A stretch of 64,000 bases of DNA from Paludibacter sp. (GTDB taxonomy: Bacteria; Bacteroidota; Bacteroidia; Bacteroidales; Paludibacteraceae): the NCBI GenBank assembly GCA_028692715.1, contig JAQUWU010000003.1, positions 62,001 to 126,000 of the forward strand, read 5' to 3'. Made by a program: the position numbers and the translations under genes. This document shows, one piece after another, positions 54,057 through 62,823 of this stretch. Below the pieces are notes generated by a model. It saw only the letters and a list, made by a program, of their open reading frames with translations. It was not told the origin of the DNA and made no database searches. The first letter of the stretch is position 1; each line of letters begins with the position of its first letter.

Positions 54057-55577
54057 ATGGAAAAAAAGAGAATTAAAAGGGCATTAGTATCTGTTTATCA
54101 CAAAGATAACCTTGATGTTATTATTCAAAAACTACATGCCGAAGGAGTAGAATTTATCTCTACCGGCGGTACTCAATCGTTTATCGAATCGCTTGACATT
54201 CCGTGTAGTGCAGTAGAAGATTTAACCGGTTATCCCTCAATTCTGGGCGGAAGAGTTAAAACATTGCACCCAAAAATTTTTGGAGGAATACTTAACCGCC
54301 GTGATTTAGAGTTGGATAAGCAGCAAATTGCCGAATATGAAATTCCTGAAATTGACCTTGTAATTGTTGATTTATATCCTTTTGAAGCTACTGTTGCTGC
54401 AGGGGCCGATGAAGCAACAACGATAGAAAAAATTGACATCGGTGGCATTGCGTTAATTCGTGCAGCAGCCAAAAACTACAACGATGTCGTAATTGTGGCT
54501 TCGCAAGATCAATACAAACCGTTATTAGAAATTATTAGTGCTAACGGAGCCGAGACTTCGATTGAAGAACGGCGTTGGTTTGCAAAAGAAGCATTTGCAG
54601 TATCATCTCACTACGATTCAGCTATTTTCAATTATTTTGACGGACAGGGAAAAAGTGCTTTCCGTTATAGCGAAAACAATTCAAAATTACTTCGTTACGG
54701 CGAAAACCCTCATCAAAGTGGAGTATTTTTTGGAAAGTTCGACGAAATGTTCGAACAACTACAAGGAAAAGAAATCTCGTACAATAACTTACTTGACATT
54801 GATGCTGCCGTTAATTTGATCAATGATTTTGACGATATAACATTTGCTATTCTAAAACATAACAATGCCTGTGGAATTGCTTCCCGTCCTGTTTTAGTTG
54901 AAGCATGGAATGATGCATTAGCCGGCGATCCTGTTTCTGCATTCGGTGGTGTATTAATAACCAATGCCATTATCGACAAAGCAACAGCTGAAGAGATGAC
55001 TAAAATTTTCTTCGAAGTGGTAATTGCTCCCGATTACGATTTGGAAGCAATTGAAATCCTTAGCCAAAAGAAAAACAGAATTATTTTAATTTTGAAAAAC
55101 GCAAAAATCAAAGCACTACAATTCCGTTCGTTATTGAATGGTGTTTTGATGCAAGATAAAGACACTCATACTGAAGTGGCTGAAAACTTAACCGTAGTAA
55201 CTGAAAACGCTCCTACAGCTGAAGAAATTGAAGATCTGCTTTTTGCCAATAAAATTGTGAAACATACTAAATCGAATGCAATTGTTTTAGCAAAAAACAA
55301 ACAATTGTGTGCGAGTGGCGTTGGTCAAACTTCACGGGTTGATGCATTAACACATGCTATTGAAAAAGCTGATTCATTCAAAATGGACTTGAAAGGAGCA
55401 GTTATGGCTTCCGATGCATTTTTCCCATTTCCTGACTGCGTACAAATAGCTTTCGAAGCCGGAATTACATCGGTAATTCAACCGGGTGGTTCTATCAACG
55501 ATAAACTTTCGATTGAATCGTGCAACGAAAATGGCGTATCAATGGTAACAACCGGAATCCGTCATTTTAAACACTAA
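54057..55577 (+). CDS. purH: Bifunctional AICAR transformylase / IMP cyclohydrolase
   Basis: A 506-residue enzyme of the last two steps of purine synthesis. The N-terminal MGS-like IMP cyclohydrolase domain has ALVSVYHKDNLDVI (about 9-22), STGGTQSFIE (about 36-45) and GGRVKTLHPKIFGG (about 64-77). The C-terminal transformylase domain has RYGENPHQSG (about 213-222), the catalytic KHNNACGIA (about 264-272) and the C-terminal SDAFFPFPDCVQIAFEAGITSVIQPGGSIND. Length is slightly below the E. coli enzyme. It has its own promoter. A heptamer array lies between it and mreB. Confidence 0.96.
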   Translation: MEKKRIKRALVSVYHKDNLDVIIQKLHAEGVEFISTGGTQSFIESLDIPCSAVEDLTGYPSILGGRVKTLHPKIFGGILNRRDLELDKQQIAEYEIPEIDLVIVDLYPFEATVAAGADEATTIEKIDIGGIALIRAAAKNYNDVVIVASQDQYKPLLEIISANGAETSIEERRWFAKEAFAVSSHYDSAIFNYFDGQGKSAFRYSENNSKLLRYGENPHQSGVFFGKFDEMFEQLQGKEISYNNLLDIDAAVNLINDFDDITFAILKHNNACGIASRPVLVEAWNDALAGDPVSAFGGVLITNAIIDKATAEEMTKIFFEVVIAPDYDLEAIEILSQKKNRIILILKNAKIKALQFRSLLNGVLMQDKDTHTEVAENLTVVTENAPTAEEIEDLLFANKIVKHTKSNAIVLAKNKQLCASGVGQTSRVDALTHAIEKADSFKMDLKGAVMASDAFFPFPDCVQIAFEAGITSVIQPGGSINDKLSIESCNENGVSMVTTGIRHFKH

Positions 55578-55583
55578 TTACAA

Positions 55584-55643
55584 CAGTGATCAGTGATCAG
55601 TAAACAGTGAACAGTGAACAGTAAACAGTGATCAGTAAGCAGT
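55584..55643. repeat. Heptamer tandem array CAGT(A/G)A(A/T), about 8 units
   Basis: Tandem 7-base units CAGTGAT, CAGTAAA and CAGTGAA between purH and mreB. They are the reverse complement family of the array at 52023-52106. AAACTTTATAAACTTTC-type sequence follows directly. Confidence 0.85.
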
Positions 55644-55692
55644 TGCATGACTTTTTAACTATAAAAACTTTATAAACTTTCAAACTCAAGAT

Positions 55693-56712
55693 ATGGGACT
55701 ATTTTCATTTACACAAGAAATAGCGATTGACTTAGGAACTGCAAATACCATTATCATACATAATGATAAAATTGTGGTAGACGAGCCATCGGTAGTTGCC
55801 TTGGACAAACGTACTGATAAACTGATTGCTATTGGTGAAAAAGCACGTCAAATGCAGGGAAAAGAAAACGAAGGAATTCGTACCGTTCGTCCTTTGCGCG
55901 ATGGTGTGATAGCCGATTTCTATGCTGCTGAATTATTGATTCGTGGCTTAATAAAAATGATTCCTACAAAGAATCATCTTTTCTCACCTACATTAAAAAT
56001 GGTGGTTTGTATCCCATCAGGAAGTACCGAGGTGGAAATTCGTGCGGTACGTGACTCGTCGGAACACGCCGGTGGTCGTGAAGTGTATATGATTTATGAG
56101 CCTATGGCTGCAGCAATCGGTATTGGCATTGATGTAGAAGCACCCAACGGCTGTATGATTGTTGATATTGGTGGTGGTACCACTGAAATAGCCGTTATTT
56201 CGCTGGGCGGTATCGTATCAAATAAATCGATTCGTATTGCAGGTGATGATTTAACAGTGGACATTGTTGAATACATGGGACGCATGCACAATATTAAAGT
56301 AGGAGAACGTACTGCTGAATTAATCAAAATAAATGTTGGTGCTGCATTGACCGATTTGGAAGATGCCCCTGAAGATTATATAGTTCACGGACCAAACCGC
56401 ATGACAGCTTTACCAATGCAGGTGCCAGTTTCTTATCAGGAAATTGCACATTGCCTTGAAAAATCTATTTCGAAAGTGGAAGCAGCCATCCTGAGTGCAT
56501 TAGAACAAACGCCTCCCGAATTATATGCGGATATCGTTCAACGTGGAATTTATCTTGCCGGTGGTGGTGCATTATTGCGCGGTCTTGATAAACGTTTGAC
56601 CGACAAACTAAATATTCAATTTCATATTGCTGAAGATCCATTGCGCGCAGTAGCCCGTGGCACTGGAATTGCATTAAAGAACGTTGATAAATTTTCGTTC
56701 CTTATACGATAA
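55693..56712 (+). CDS. mreB: Rod-shape-determining actin homologue MreB
   Basis: A 339-residue cytoskeletal ATPase that guides cell-wall elongation. Actin-fold phosphate loops are visible: IDLGTANTII (about 12-21), VDIGGGTTEIAVISLGG (about 157-173) and the adenosine loop LAGGGALLRGLD (about 284-295). Family boxes VCIPSGSTEVEIRAVRDS (about 99-116) and YEPMAAAIG are present. Normal length. It is the first gene of mreB-mreC-mreD-pbp2-rodA. A strong hairpin with T-run lies between it and mreC, so it may be made in excess over the rest. Confidence 0.96.
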   Translation: MGLFSFTQEIAIDLGTANTIIIHNDKIVVDEPSVVALDKRTDKLIAIGEKARQMQGKENEGIRTVRPLRDGVIADFYAAELLIRGLIKMIPTKNHLFSPTLKMVVCIPSGSTEVEIRAVRDSSEHAGGREVYMIYEPMAAAIGIGIDVEAPNGCMIVDIGGGTTEIAVISLGGIVSNKSIRIAGDDLTVDIVEYMGRMHNIKVGERTAELIKINVGAALTDLEDAPEDYIVHGPNRMTALPMQVPVSYQEIAHCLEKSISKVEAAILSALEQTPPELYADIVQRGIYLAGGGALLRGLDKRLTDKLNIQFHIAEDPLRAVARGTGIALKNVDKFSFLIR

Positions 56713-56719
56713 CTTTTAG

Positions 56720-56762
56720 ATTTCCGGTAGAAAACAGGATGACTTTCTACCGGAAATTTTGT
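56720..56762 (+). terminator. Terminator-like hairpin between mreB and mreC
   Basis: A perfect 14-bp stem, ATTTCCGGTAGAAA/TTTCTACCGGAAAT, with a 10-base loop and TTTTG after it, 8 bases after the mreB stop. It may terminate or attenuate transcription inside the operon. Confidence 0.8.
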
Positions 56763-56803
56763 CTCCTTCAAATTCCAATTTTCTACCACCAGGTCAAACA
56801 ATC

Positions 56804-57649
56804 ATGAAGAATCTAATCAATTTTTTGATTCAATACAGCGTTGTGTTTTTATTTCTTTTTCTGGAAATAATTTCCTTCAGCATGATTGTGAAAAATCAGG
56901 ATTTCCAACGAAGCGTTTTCCTGTCTTCCAGTAATTCGGTTGTATCAAGTATGTATGAATGGAGTAATTCTGTCGTTGAATTTTTCAAACTCCGTGCAGC
57001 AAACGACAATTTATCCGAAGAAAATACAACCCTTAAAAATCAGATTATCAATCTCCGAAATAAATTATCGACCTTACAAAAAGACGGCGATGATACCTTG
57101 CATTTTCAGATTCCACCCGAAATGGAATATCAATTTATATCGGCAAAAGTAATCAATAGTTCAACCAATAAACTTCAAAATTACATTACCATAAACAAAG
57201 GAAAAGTTGACGGCATTAGTGTAGATATGGGAGTTATAAGCGACGAAGGAGTGGTAGGAATTGTAAAAAACGTTTCTGATCATTTTGCAGTTGTAATTCC
57301 GGTTTTAAACCCAAAAATTGAAATAAGTTGCAGGTTTAAACGTAACAATTATAGCGGATCGCTCCTTTGGTCCGGAGAAGATTACCGTTATGCAAATCTT
57401 ACCGACATAGCCCGTCACGTAGAATTATCGCTGGGTGACACACTAATAACCAGCGGATTAACCACTACATTTCCAGAAGGTATACCAGTGGGAATTATAG
57501 AAGATTTCAACATAAAAGAAAGTGATGCTTACTATAAAATTCAAGTGAAATTAGCCGTTAATTTTCGAACACTTTCGCATGTAAAAGTGATTAATTATTT
57601 GAATTACAAAGAACAACGTAATTTGGAAATAAATTCAGAAGAACAATAG
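56804..57649 (+). CDS. mreC: Rod-shape-determining protein MreC
   Basis: A 281-residue bitopic protein. One N-terminal transmembrane helix (about 7-28), a coiled-coil segment (about 62-92, rich in Asn/Leu/Glu) and a periplasmic beta-domain (about 105-275) containing the family block INKGKVDGISVDMGVISDEGVVGIV and LSLGDTLITSGLTTTFPEGIPVG. The start at 56804 places the helix correctly and lies after the operon hairpin. It links MreB to the elongation synthase. Its stop is 1 base before the mreD start. Confidence 0.93.
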   Translation: MKNLINFLIQYSVVFLFLFLEIISFSMIVKNQDFQRSVFLSSSNSVVSSMYEWSNSVVEFFKLRAANDNLSEENTTLKNQIINLRNKLSTLQKDGDDTLHFQIPPEMEYQFISAKVINSSTNKLQNYITINKGKVDGISVDMGVISDEGVVGIVKNVSDHFAVVIPVLNPKIEISCRFKRNNYSGSLLWSGEDYRYANLTDIARHVELSLGDTLITSGLTTTFPEGIPVGIIEDFNIKESDAYYKIQVKLAVNFRTLSHVKVINYLNYKEQRNLEINSEEQ

Positions 57650-57650
57650 G

Positions 57651-58148
57651 ATGCCTGTAGTTTTACAAAATATAATTCGATTTATTTTACTGGTACTTGT
57701 TCAGGTATTAGTGCTGAATAATGTCCAGTTTTTTGGATATATTAACCCCTATATTTATATCCTTTTTATTCTTTCATTACCTGTTCTAACCAAACGTTGG
57801 CTAACCCTTCTGCTGGCTTTCGGACTTGGATTAATCATCGATTCGTTTTCAAATACAATGGGAATGCATGCTTTTGCAGCTGTTCTTATAGCATTTTTGA
57901 GAAGTGGTATTATCAAAATTTTCACTTCTCTCGAAGAAGGAAATAATCCGACTCCATCTTTTCATACTTTTGGTGTAGCTGCGTATATAAAATATGTTGT
58001 CATAATGGTCTTTATACATCATGGAGCACTGTTTTTCCTTGAAGCATTTACAGTACAACACCTTTGGATTACTACCGGGAAAATATTTTTCAGTTCACTT
58101 GTTACGATACTCCTTATATTAGGATACCAATCTCTAAATAAAAAATAG
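57651..58148 (+). CDS. mreD: Rod-shape-determining protein MreD
   Basis: A 165-residue inner-membrane protein with about five hydrophobic segments, matching the size and topology of MreD. Sequence conservation in this family is low; assignment rests on the membrane pattern (ILLVLVQVLVLNNVQFFGYINPYIYILFI at the start, LGLIIDSFSNTMGMHAFAAVL near 57-77) and on its place between mreC and pbp2. It starts one base after the mreC stop and is followed by pbp2 after 3 bases, indicating tight coupling. Confidence 0.88.
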   Translation: MPVVLQNIIRFILLVLVQVLVLNNVQFFGYINPYIYILFILSLPVLTKRWLTLLLAFGLGLIIDSFSNTMGMHAFAAVLIAFLRSGIIKIFTSLEEGNNPTPSFHTFGVAAYIKYVVIMVFIHHGALFFLEAFTVQHLWITTGKIFFSSLVTILLILGYQSLNKK

Positions 58149-58151
58149 CAC

Positions 58152-59987
58152 ATGATTAACGATACGCTTCAAAACAGAAGATATGTAATCGCCATTATCA
58201 TGTCGGCTATAATAGTCATATTTATTTTTCGTTTATTCTCCATTCAAATTTTGGAGACAAAATACAAGGAAGGTGCTGACAGTAATGCATTTCTCAAGAA
58301 AACACAGTTTCCTCCCCGCGGTTTGATTTACGATAGGAATCATAACTTGATGGTTTACAATAAACCGGCATATGATATTGCGCTAATCATGCGTGAAATT
58401 AAAGATATTGATACAATAGCATTTTGCAAAGCATTGAATATTGATAAAAAATTCTTTATCAAACAAATTGAAAATCTAAAAGATCGTCGAAAAAACCCCG
58501 GATATTCTTCATATACACCGCAACTCTTTATGAGTCAGTTAGGAATTGAAGATATAGCGACCATTCAAGAATCAATGTATAAATTTCCCGGATTCTACAT
58601 CCAAAACAGAACCTTACGTGAGTACTCTTTTCCGATTGCAGCTCATGTATTGGGCAGTATTGGCGAAGTTTCAGCTCGCAGAATTGAGAAAGATGATTAT
58701 TATAGTCAGGGTGACTATGCCGGACGCGATGGAATAGAATATATTTATGAAAAACAATTACGTGGAGAAAAAGGAGTTGAAATTCTATTACGCGATGCTA
58801 AAGGCAGAATAAAAGGCAGTTACGAAAAAGGGAAATATGATATCGCTCCAAAAGCGGGCAAAAATTTGACCCTGACACTCGACATTGAATTACAAAAGCT
58901 AGGCGAAAAACTTTTAACAGGGAAAGTGGGAAGCGTAGTGGCCATCGAACCCAAAACAGGTGAAATTCTGGCAATGGTTTCGAATCCCGCTTTTGATCCA
59001 GGCATTTTGGTTGGTCGTCAGCGTTCAAAAAATTACTGGGCATTAGTGAACGACCCTACGAAACCCTTAATGAATAGGGCAACACAAGCGCAATATTCTC
59101 CGGGATCTACTTTCAAAACGATTCAGGCTCTTATCTGTCTGCAAATGGGAGGCATTACCGAAAATACTATGTTTACTTGCAACGGCCCAAACTCCTCTCC
59201 AATAAAGTGTACTCACCATCATGGTTCTCCGGTAAGTTTACTGAGTGCCATTGAGCAAAGTTGCAATCCATATTTCTGGAACACTTTCAAAACGACACTC
59301 GAGAAAGACGGTTATGGAGATAAAAATTTAATATTCAAAAGCAGATATCAAGAATGGGCAGACGATGCCATGAGTTTTGGTTTTGGTGAAAAATTTGAAG
59401 ACGGTGATATTTACGAACAATCCAGAGGAAATATACCAAAGCAGGAATACTTCAATCGATATTTTGGTAAAACGGGCTGGCGAGCAATGACTATTCGTTC
59501 ATTATCTATCGGACAAGGTGAAATTCTAGTTACACCCCTTCAGCTGGCAAACTCAATGGCTATAATTGCAAATGATGGCTATTTTATCACACCTCATCTC
59601 AACAAAACAGACTCCATGCTCACAAAAATTCACAAAACAGCGATAGACAAAAAATACTTCTCTATTGTAAATGAAGGGATGTGGCGTGTTTTTGAATTCG
59701 GAACAGGACGTTATTACAAAATCCCGAATACAAGTATGTGTGGAAAAACGGGAACAGTCCAAAATGGTCATGGTAAAGACCATTCAATTTTTGTTGGATT
59801 TGCCCCGCGCGAAAATCCTAAAATTGCTATTGCAGTTGTAATTGAAAATGCCGGTTTTGGAGCTACTTGGGCAGCGCCAATATCCAGTTTGATGATGGAG
59901 CAGTATATTTACGGAAAAATTGAACGTCAGGAATTATTAGAACGGATGTCAACCTCAATAACAAATATCGATGTCAAAGAACGATAG
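58152..59987 (+). CDS. mrdA: Penicillin-binding protein 2, elongation transpeptidase
   Basis: A 611-residue class B penicillin-binding protein. It has an N-terminal transmembrane helix (about 10-30), the pedestal domain with FPPRGLIYDRN (about 53-63) and AGRDGIEYIYEKQLRGEKG, and the transpeptidase domain with the nucleophile motif SPGSTFKT (about 316-323), SxN-type motif QSCNPYF (about 371-377) and KTG box CGKTGTVQNG (about 529-538). It cross-links peptidoglycan during elongation and forms a complex with RodA, encoded next with a 17-base overlap. Confidence 0.95.
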   Translation: MINDTLQNRRYVIAIIMSAIIVIFIFRLFSIQILETKYKEGADSNAFLKKTQFPPRGLIYDRNHNLMVYNKPAYDIALIMREIKDIDTIAFCKALNIDKKFFIKQIENLKDRRKNPGYSSYTPQLFMSQLGIEDIATIQESMYKFPGFYIQNRTLREYSFPIAAHVLGSIGEVSARRIEKDDYYSQGDYAGRDGIEYIYEKQLRGEKGVEILLRDAKGRIKGSYEKGKYDIAPKAGKNLTLTLDIELQKLGEKLLTGKVGSVVAIEPKTGEILAMVSNPAFDPGILVGRQRSKNYWALVNDPTKPLMNRATQAQYSPGSTFKTIQALICLQMGGITENTMFTCNGPNSSPIKCTHHHGSPVSLLSAIEQSCNPYFWNTFKTTLEKDGYGDKNLIFKSRYQEWADDAMSFGFGEKFEDGDIYEQSRGNIPKQEYFNRYFGKTGWRAMTIRSLSIGQGEILVTPLQLANSMAIIANDGYFITPHLNKTDSMLTKIHKTAIDKKYFSIVNEGMWRVFEFGTGRYYKIPNTSMCGKTGTVQNGHGKDHSIFVGFAPRENPKIAIAVVIENAGFGATWAAPISSLMMEQYIYGKIERQELLERMSTSITNIDVKER

Positions 59988-61425
59988 TATAAGATACGCA
60001 TTGGATTGGACAACGATATTTTATTTTGTTGTTCTTGTTTTTATGGGTTGGATAAGCATTTACGGTGCTAGCTATGACTTTGATCAATCCAGCATTTTGG
60101 ATTTTAATCAGCGTGCGGGGAAACAATTTATTTGGATTCTGACTGCTTTTGGAATTGGTGGAATGTTACTTCTGGTGGATTCCCGGATGTATAATATTTT
60201 TGCCTATTTTATCTATGCATCAGCTATGCTATTGCTATTAGTTACCATCTTTGTAGCTACCGACATTAAAGGGTCACGCTCGTGGTTAGTACTCGGTCCT
60301 ATCAGTTTCCAACCAGCTGAATTAGCAAAAATGGCAACGGCTTTGGCTTTATCAAAATTCATGAGTTCGTATAATTACAAACTTAAAAACTGGAAAGATT
60401 TAATACCGTTGGGGTTATTTATTTTCTTGCCATTTGCACTCATCATCTTACAAAAAGAGACGGGTTCGGCTCTCGTTTTTGTTGCCTTTTTACTTATGTT
60501 TTACAGAGAAGGAATGAATGGAATTGTACTTTTAATTGTTACATTTGCCATCATTTTATTTGTCGTCATTATAAGATACAGCATTGTTCCTATTCAAGTT
60601 GACAGAGGAACATTAGGAATGATAATTGGAATGATTCTCATACTTGCTGCTCAACTTATATATGCATTCTTTATAGCCAGGAATAGAAAAGAAGCATTTA
60701 TTGTAACAATTGGAACGATTGTAATAGCATTACTTTCCTATATTATAAACATCTGGTATAACTTCAACTATAATTACGTTGCTATTTTTACAGTAATTGC
60801 AGCATGTATTTATTGGATGGTTATTGAGGTAATTTACAGATACAAACGATATTGGTTGGTTGTAGCCATATCGCTTGGCTCTGTATTATTCTGTTTTTCT
60901 GCCGATTATTTATTTGAAAAAGTATTACAACCTCATCAACAAATCCGTATCAAAGTACTGCTTAATATGGAAGATGATCTTACAGGTGCAGGTTACAATG
61001 TCAATCAATCGAAAATTGCCATAGGTTCAGGTGGATTTTGGGGAAAAGGCTTCCTAAATGGAACACAAACAAAATTGAAATACGTACCTGAACAGGATAC
61101 CGACTTTATTTTCTGTACAGTTGGTGAAGAACATGGTTTTTGGGGTTCAACATTAGTATTGTTTATCTACTGGCTGTTTTTAATGCGATTATTAAAAATT
61201 GCCGAACGACAGCGAGAAGCATTTAGTCGTGTTTATGCCTATTGTGTTGCCAGTATTTTCTTTTTCCATCTCACTATAAACATTGGAATGGTACTTGGAA
61301 TAATGCCGGTCATCGGTATTCCATTGCCTTTCTTTAGCTATGGAGGGTCGTCTTTATGGGGATTCACAATAATGTTGTTTATCTTACTTCGCTTAGATGC
61401 AGCGAGGCTCGAACGAATGAGATAA
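59971..61425 (+). CDS. rodA: Peptidoglycan polymerase RodA
   Basis: A 484-residue SEDS-family glycosyltransferase of the elongasome, with about twelve hydrophobic segments. Family motifs: KGSRSWLVLGPISFQPAELAKMA (about 94-116), ETGSALVF (about 158-165), YVPEQDTDFIFCTVGEEHGFWGS (about 371-393) and MPVIGIPLPFFSYGGSS (about 446-462). It is about 110 residues longer than E. coli RodA because of extra hydrophobic sequence in the middle (about 195-300), a form I believe common in Bacteroidota. It overlaps pbp2 by 17 bases. Confidence 0.94.
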   Translation: MSKNDSIRYALDWTTIFYFVVLVFMGWISIYGASYDFDQSSILDFNQRAGKQFIWILTAFGIGGMLLLVDSRMYNIFAYFIYASAMLLLLVTIFVATDIKGSRSWLVLGPISFQPAELAKMATALALSKFMSSYNYKLKNWKDLIPLGLFIFLPFALIILQKETGSALVFVAFLLMFYREGMNGIVLLIVTFAIILFVVIIRYSIVPIQVDRGTLGMIIGMILILAAQLIYAFFIARNRKEAFIVTIGTIVIALLSYIINIWYNFNYNYVAIFTVIAACIYWMVIEVIYRYKRYWLVVAISLGSVLFCFSADYLFEKVLQPHQQIRIKVLLNMEDDLTGAGYNVNQSKIAIGSGGFWGKGFLNGTQTKLKYVPEQDTDFIFCTVGEEHGFWGSTLVLFIYWLFLMRLLKIAERQREAFSRVYAYCVASIFFFHLTINIGMVLGIMPVIGIPLPFFSYGGSSLWGFTIMLFILLRLDAARLERMR

Positions 61426-61511
61426 AAAAACAATCTATAAAACGCAAATGTTTGAGGGATTCTATCCTTTTCTGATGCAGCATGTGATATTGCGGATATT
61501 CGAAAAATTAG

Positions 61512-61641
61512 ACCATCTGTACATATAAAATAGCCCAAAGCTATTTTATATGTCTACTGTGGTTAATGCCGATGTATACAAACAAATAGGGCAATGAGAC
61601 GAAGTCGAAATTGGACTGTATTGTTTGTGCTATCGGTATTA
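61512..61641 (+). repeat. 130-bp structured dispersed repeat, copy 3
   Basis: It differs from copy 2 (26200-26331) by only one or two bases over 130. It lies between the convergent rodA and EamA genes, and its last bases provide the EamA stop codon. Confidence 0.88.
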
Positions 61642-62562
61642 TTTGTTTTTTTCCTGTCTTTCGGCATCCAATTGTACTTTTGATTTACTCGTATTTACGA
61701 TATAAACACCAACAAAAACGAGTACACCTGATAGTCCCTTTTCAATTCCAAACTGATCAATTCCCATCCATACAGCTAACATAGATGCAACTATCGGTTG
61801 CACGTAATTATACATACTGAAAGTTGTGGGACGTAGCACTTTTTGTCCAACCGGTATTAGCATATAAGCAAAAAAGGTTGCAATTACAACCATATATAGT
61901 ATTCGCAAATATATATCGGAACTAAGTAGAGAAAAGTCTGTCGTATTAATAGGTTGGTAGCAAAACGGATAGATCATTATTGTTCCAAACAAAAACATCC
62001 ATTTCATTAAAGTAATGGCAGAATAGCGCATAATCAGTCCTTTAAACAAGGTCAGATAAAGTGCAAACGAAACCACAGCACCCAACACAATTAGATTTCC
62101 AACCAGGTTACTTTCACCCACATTGACATTATGGCTTGTCAATACTAAAATTAATGCTCCCGAAGCTCCAATTAAAACACCAATAGCTTTCTTTATTGTT
62201 ATGGGTTCTTTAATTATTATTGCTGCCAGTATCATCGTTATAATAGGCAACATAGTCACAACAATAGATGCATCAATAGGCGAAGTCATCGATAAACCGA
62301 CAAAAAAAGGCAGTTGATTAAGACTCAATGCAAATATTGAGGCAAAAAATAAGAGTAAAATATCTTTTTTGGGGACATGTTCTTTTTTTACAACAAGCGA
62401 TAAAAGCCAAAATAATATTGCACCTCCGGCTATTCTAAAAAATGTAAGTGTGAACGGACTAAGAATTTCCGGCATTAAACTTCTTGAAATGGGTGTATTT
62501 AACCCGAAAAATATGTTAGCTGATAAGAGCGCTATATGACCTGTTTTTTTACTTTTTTCCAT
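61639..62562 (-). CDS. EamA/DMT-family transporter
   Basis: A 307-residue inner-membrane protein with ten hydrophobic segments in two EamA repeats (about 8-140 and 155-290). The family's early block GHIALLSANIFFGLNTPISRSLMP and the end-of-repeat pattern KEPITIKKAIGVLIGASGALILVLTS (about 118-143) are clear. Members export amino acids, nucleosides or other metabolites; the substrate cannot be called. It has its own -7 box. The stop codon is formed by the edge of the dispersed repeat copy 3, so the C-terminus may have changed when that repeat arrived. Confidence 0.9.
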   Translation of the reverse strand: MEKSKKTGHIALLSANIFFGLNTPISRSLMPEILSPFTLTFFRIAGGAILFWLLSLVVKKEHVPKKDILLLFFASIFALSLNQLPFFVGLSMTSPIDASIVVTMLPIITMILAAIIIKEPITIKKAIGVLIGASGALILVLTSHNVNVGESNLVGNLIVLGAVVSFALYLTLFKGLIMRYSAITLMKWMFLFGTIMIYPFCYQPINTTDFSLLSSDIYLRILYMVVIATFFAYMLIPVGQKVLRPTTFSMYNYVQPIVASMLAVWMGIDQFGIEKGLSGVLVFVGVYIVNTSKSKVQLDAERQEKNK

Positions 62563-62572
62563 ATTGAAGGTG

Positions 62573-62580
62573 CAAAGGTA
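62573..62580 (-). promoter_or_regulatory. Bacteroidota -7 box for the EamA gene
   Basis: TACCTTTG on the minus strand, 10 bases upstream of the start codon, implying a very short leader. Confidence 0.55.
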
Positions 62581-62792
62581 GTAATATAGTTAGAAAGTTT
62601 ATAGAGTTTATATTGTTATTAATGTTATCAGACTGAATAGCTGCAACTTACATTTTATTTTAGGATTTGTGAATTTACGCAGACAAATCACTTTTGTAAC
62701 AATTCAACCTGATGAGGCACAAAAGCAGTAGAACTTTATAAACAAAAAAACAACTTTTTCAAAACATATTTGCAAATATCACATATAGTGTT

Positions 62793-62800
62793 TAGCTTTG
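62793..62800 (+). promoter_or_regulatory. Bacteroidota -7 box for the alanine dehydrogenase-like gene
   Basis: TAGCTTTG, 23 bases upstream of the start codon at 62824. Confidence 0.6.
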
Positions 62801-62823
62801 TAGTCAATCCACAAAAAGGTCAT

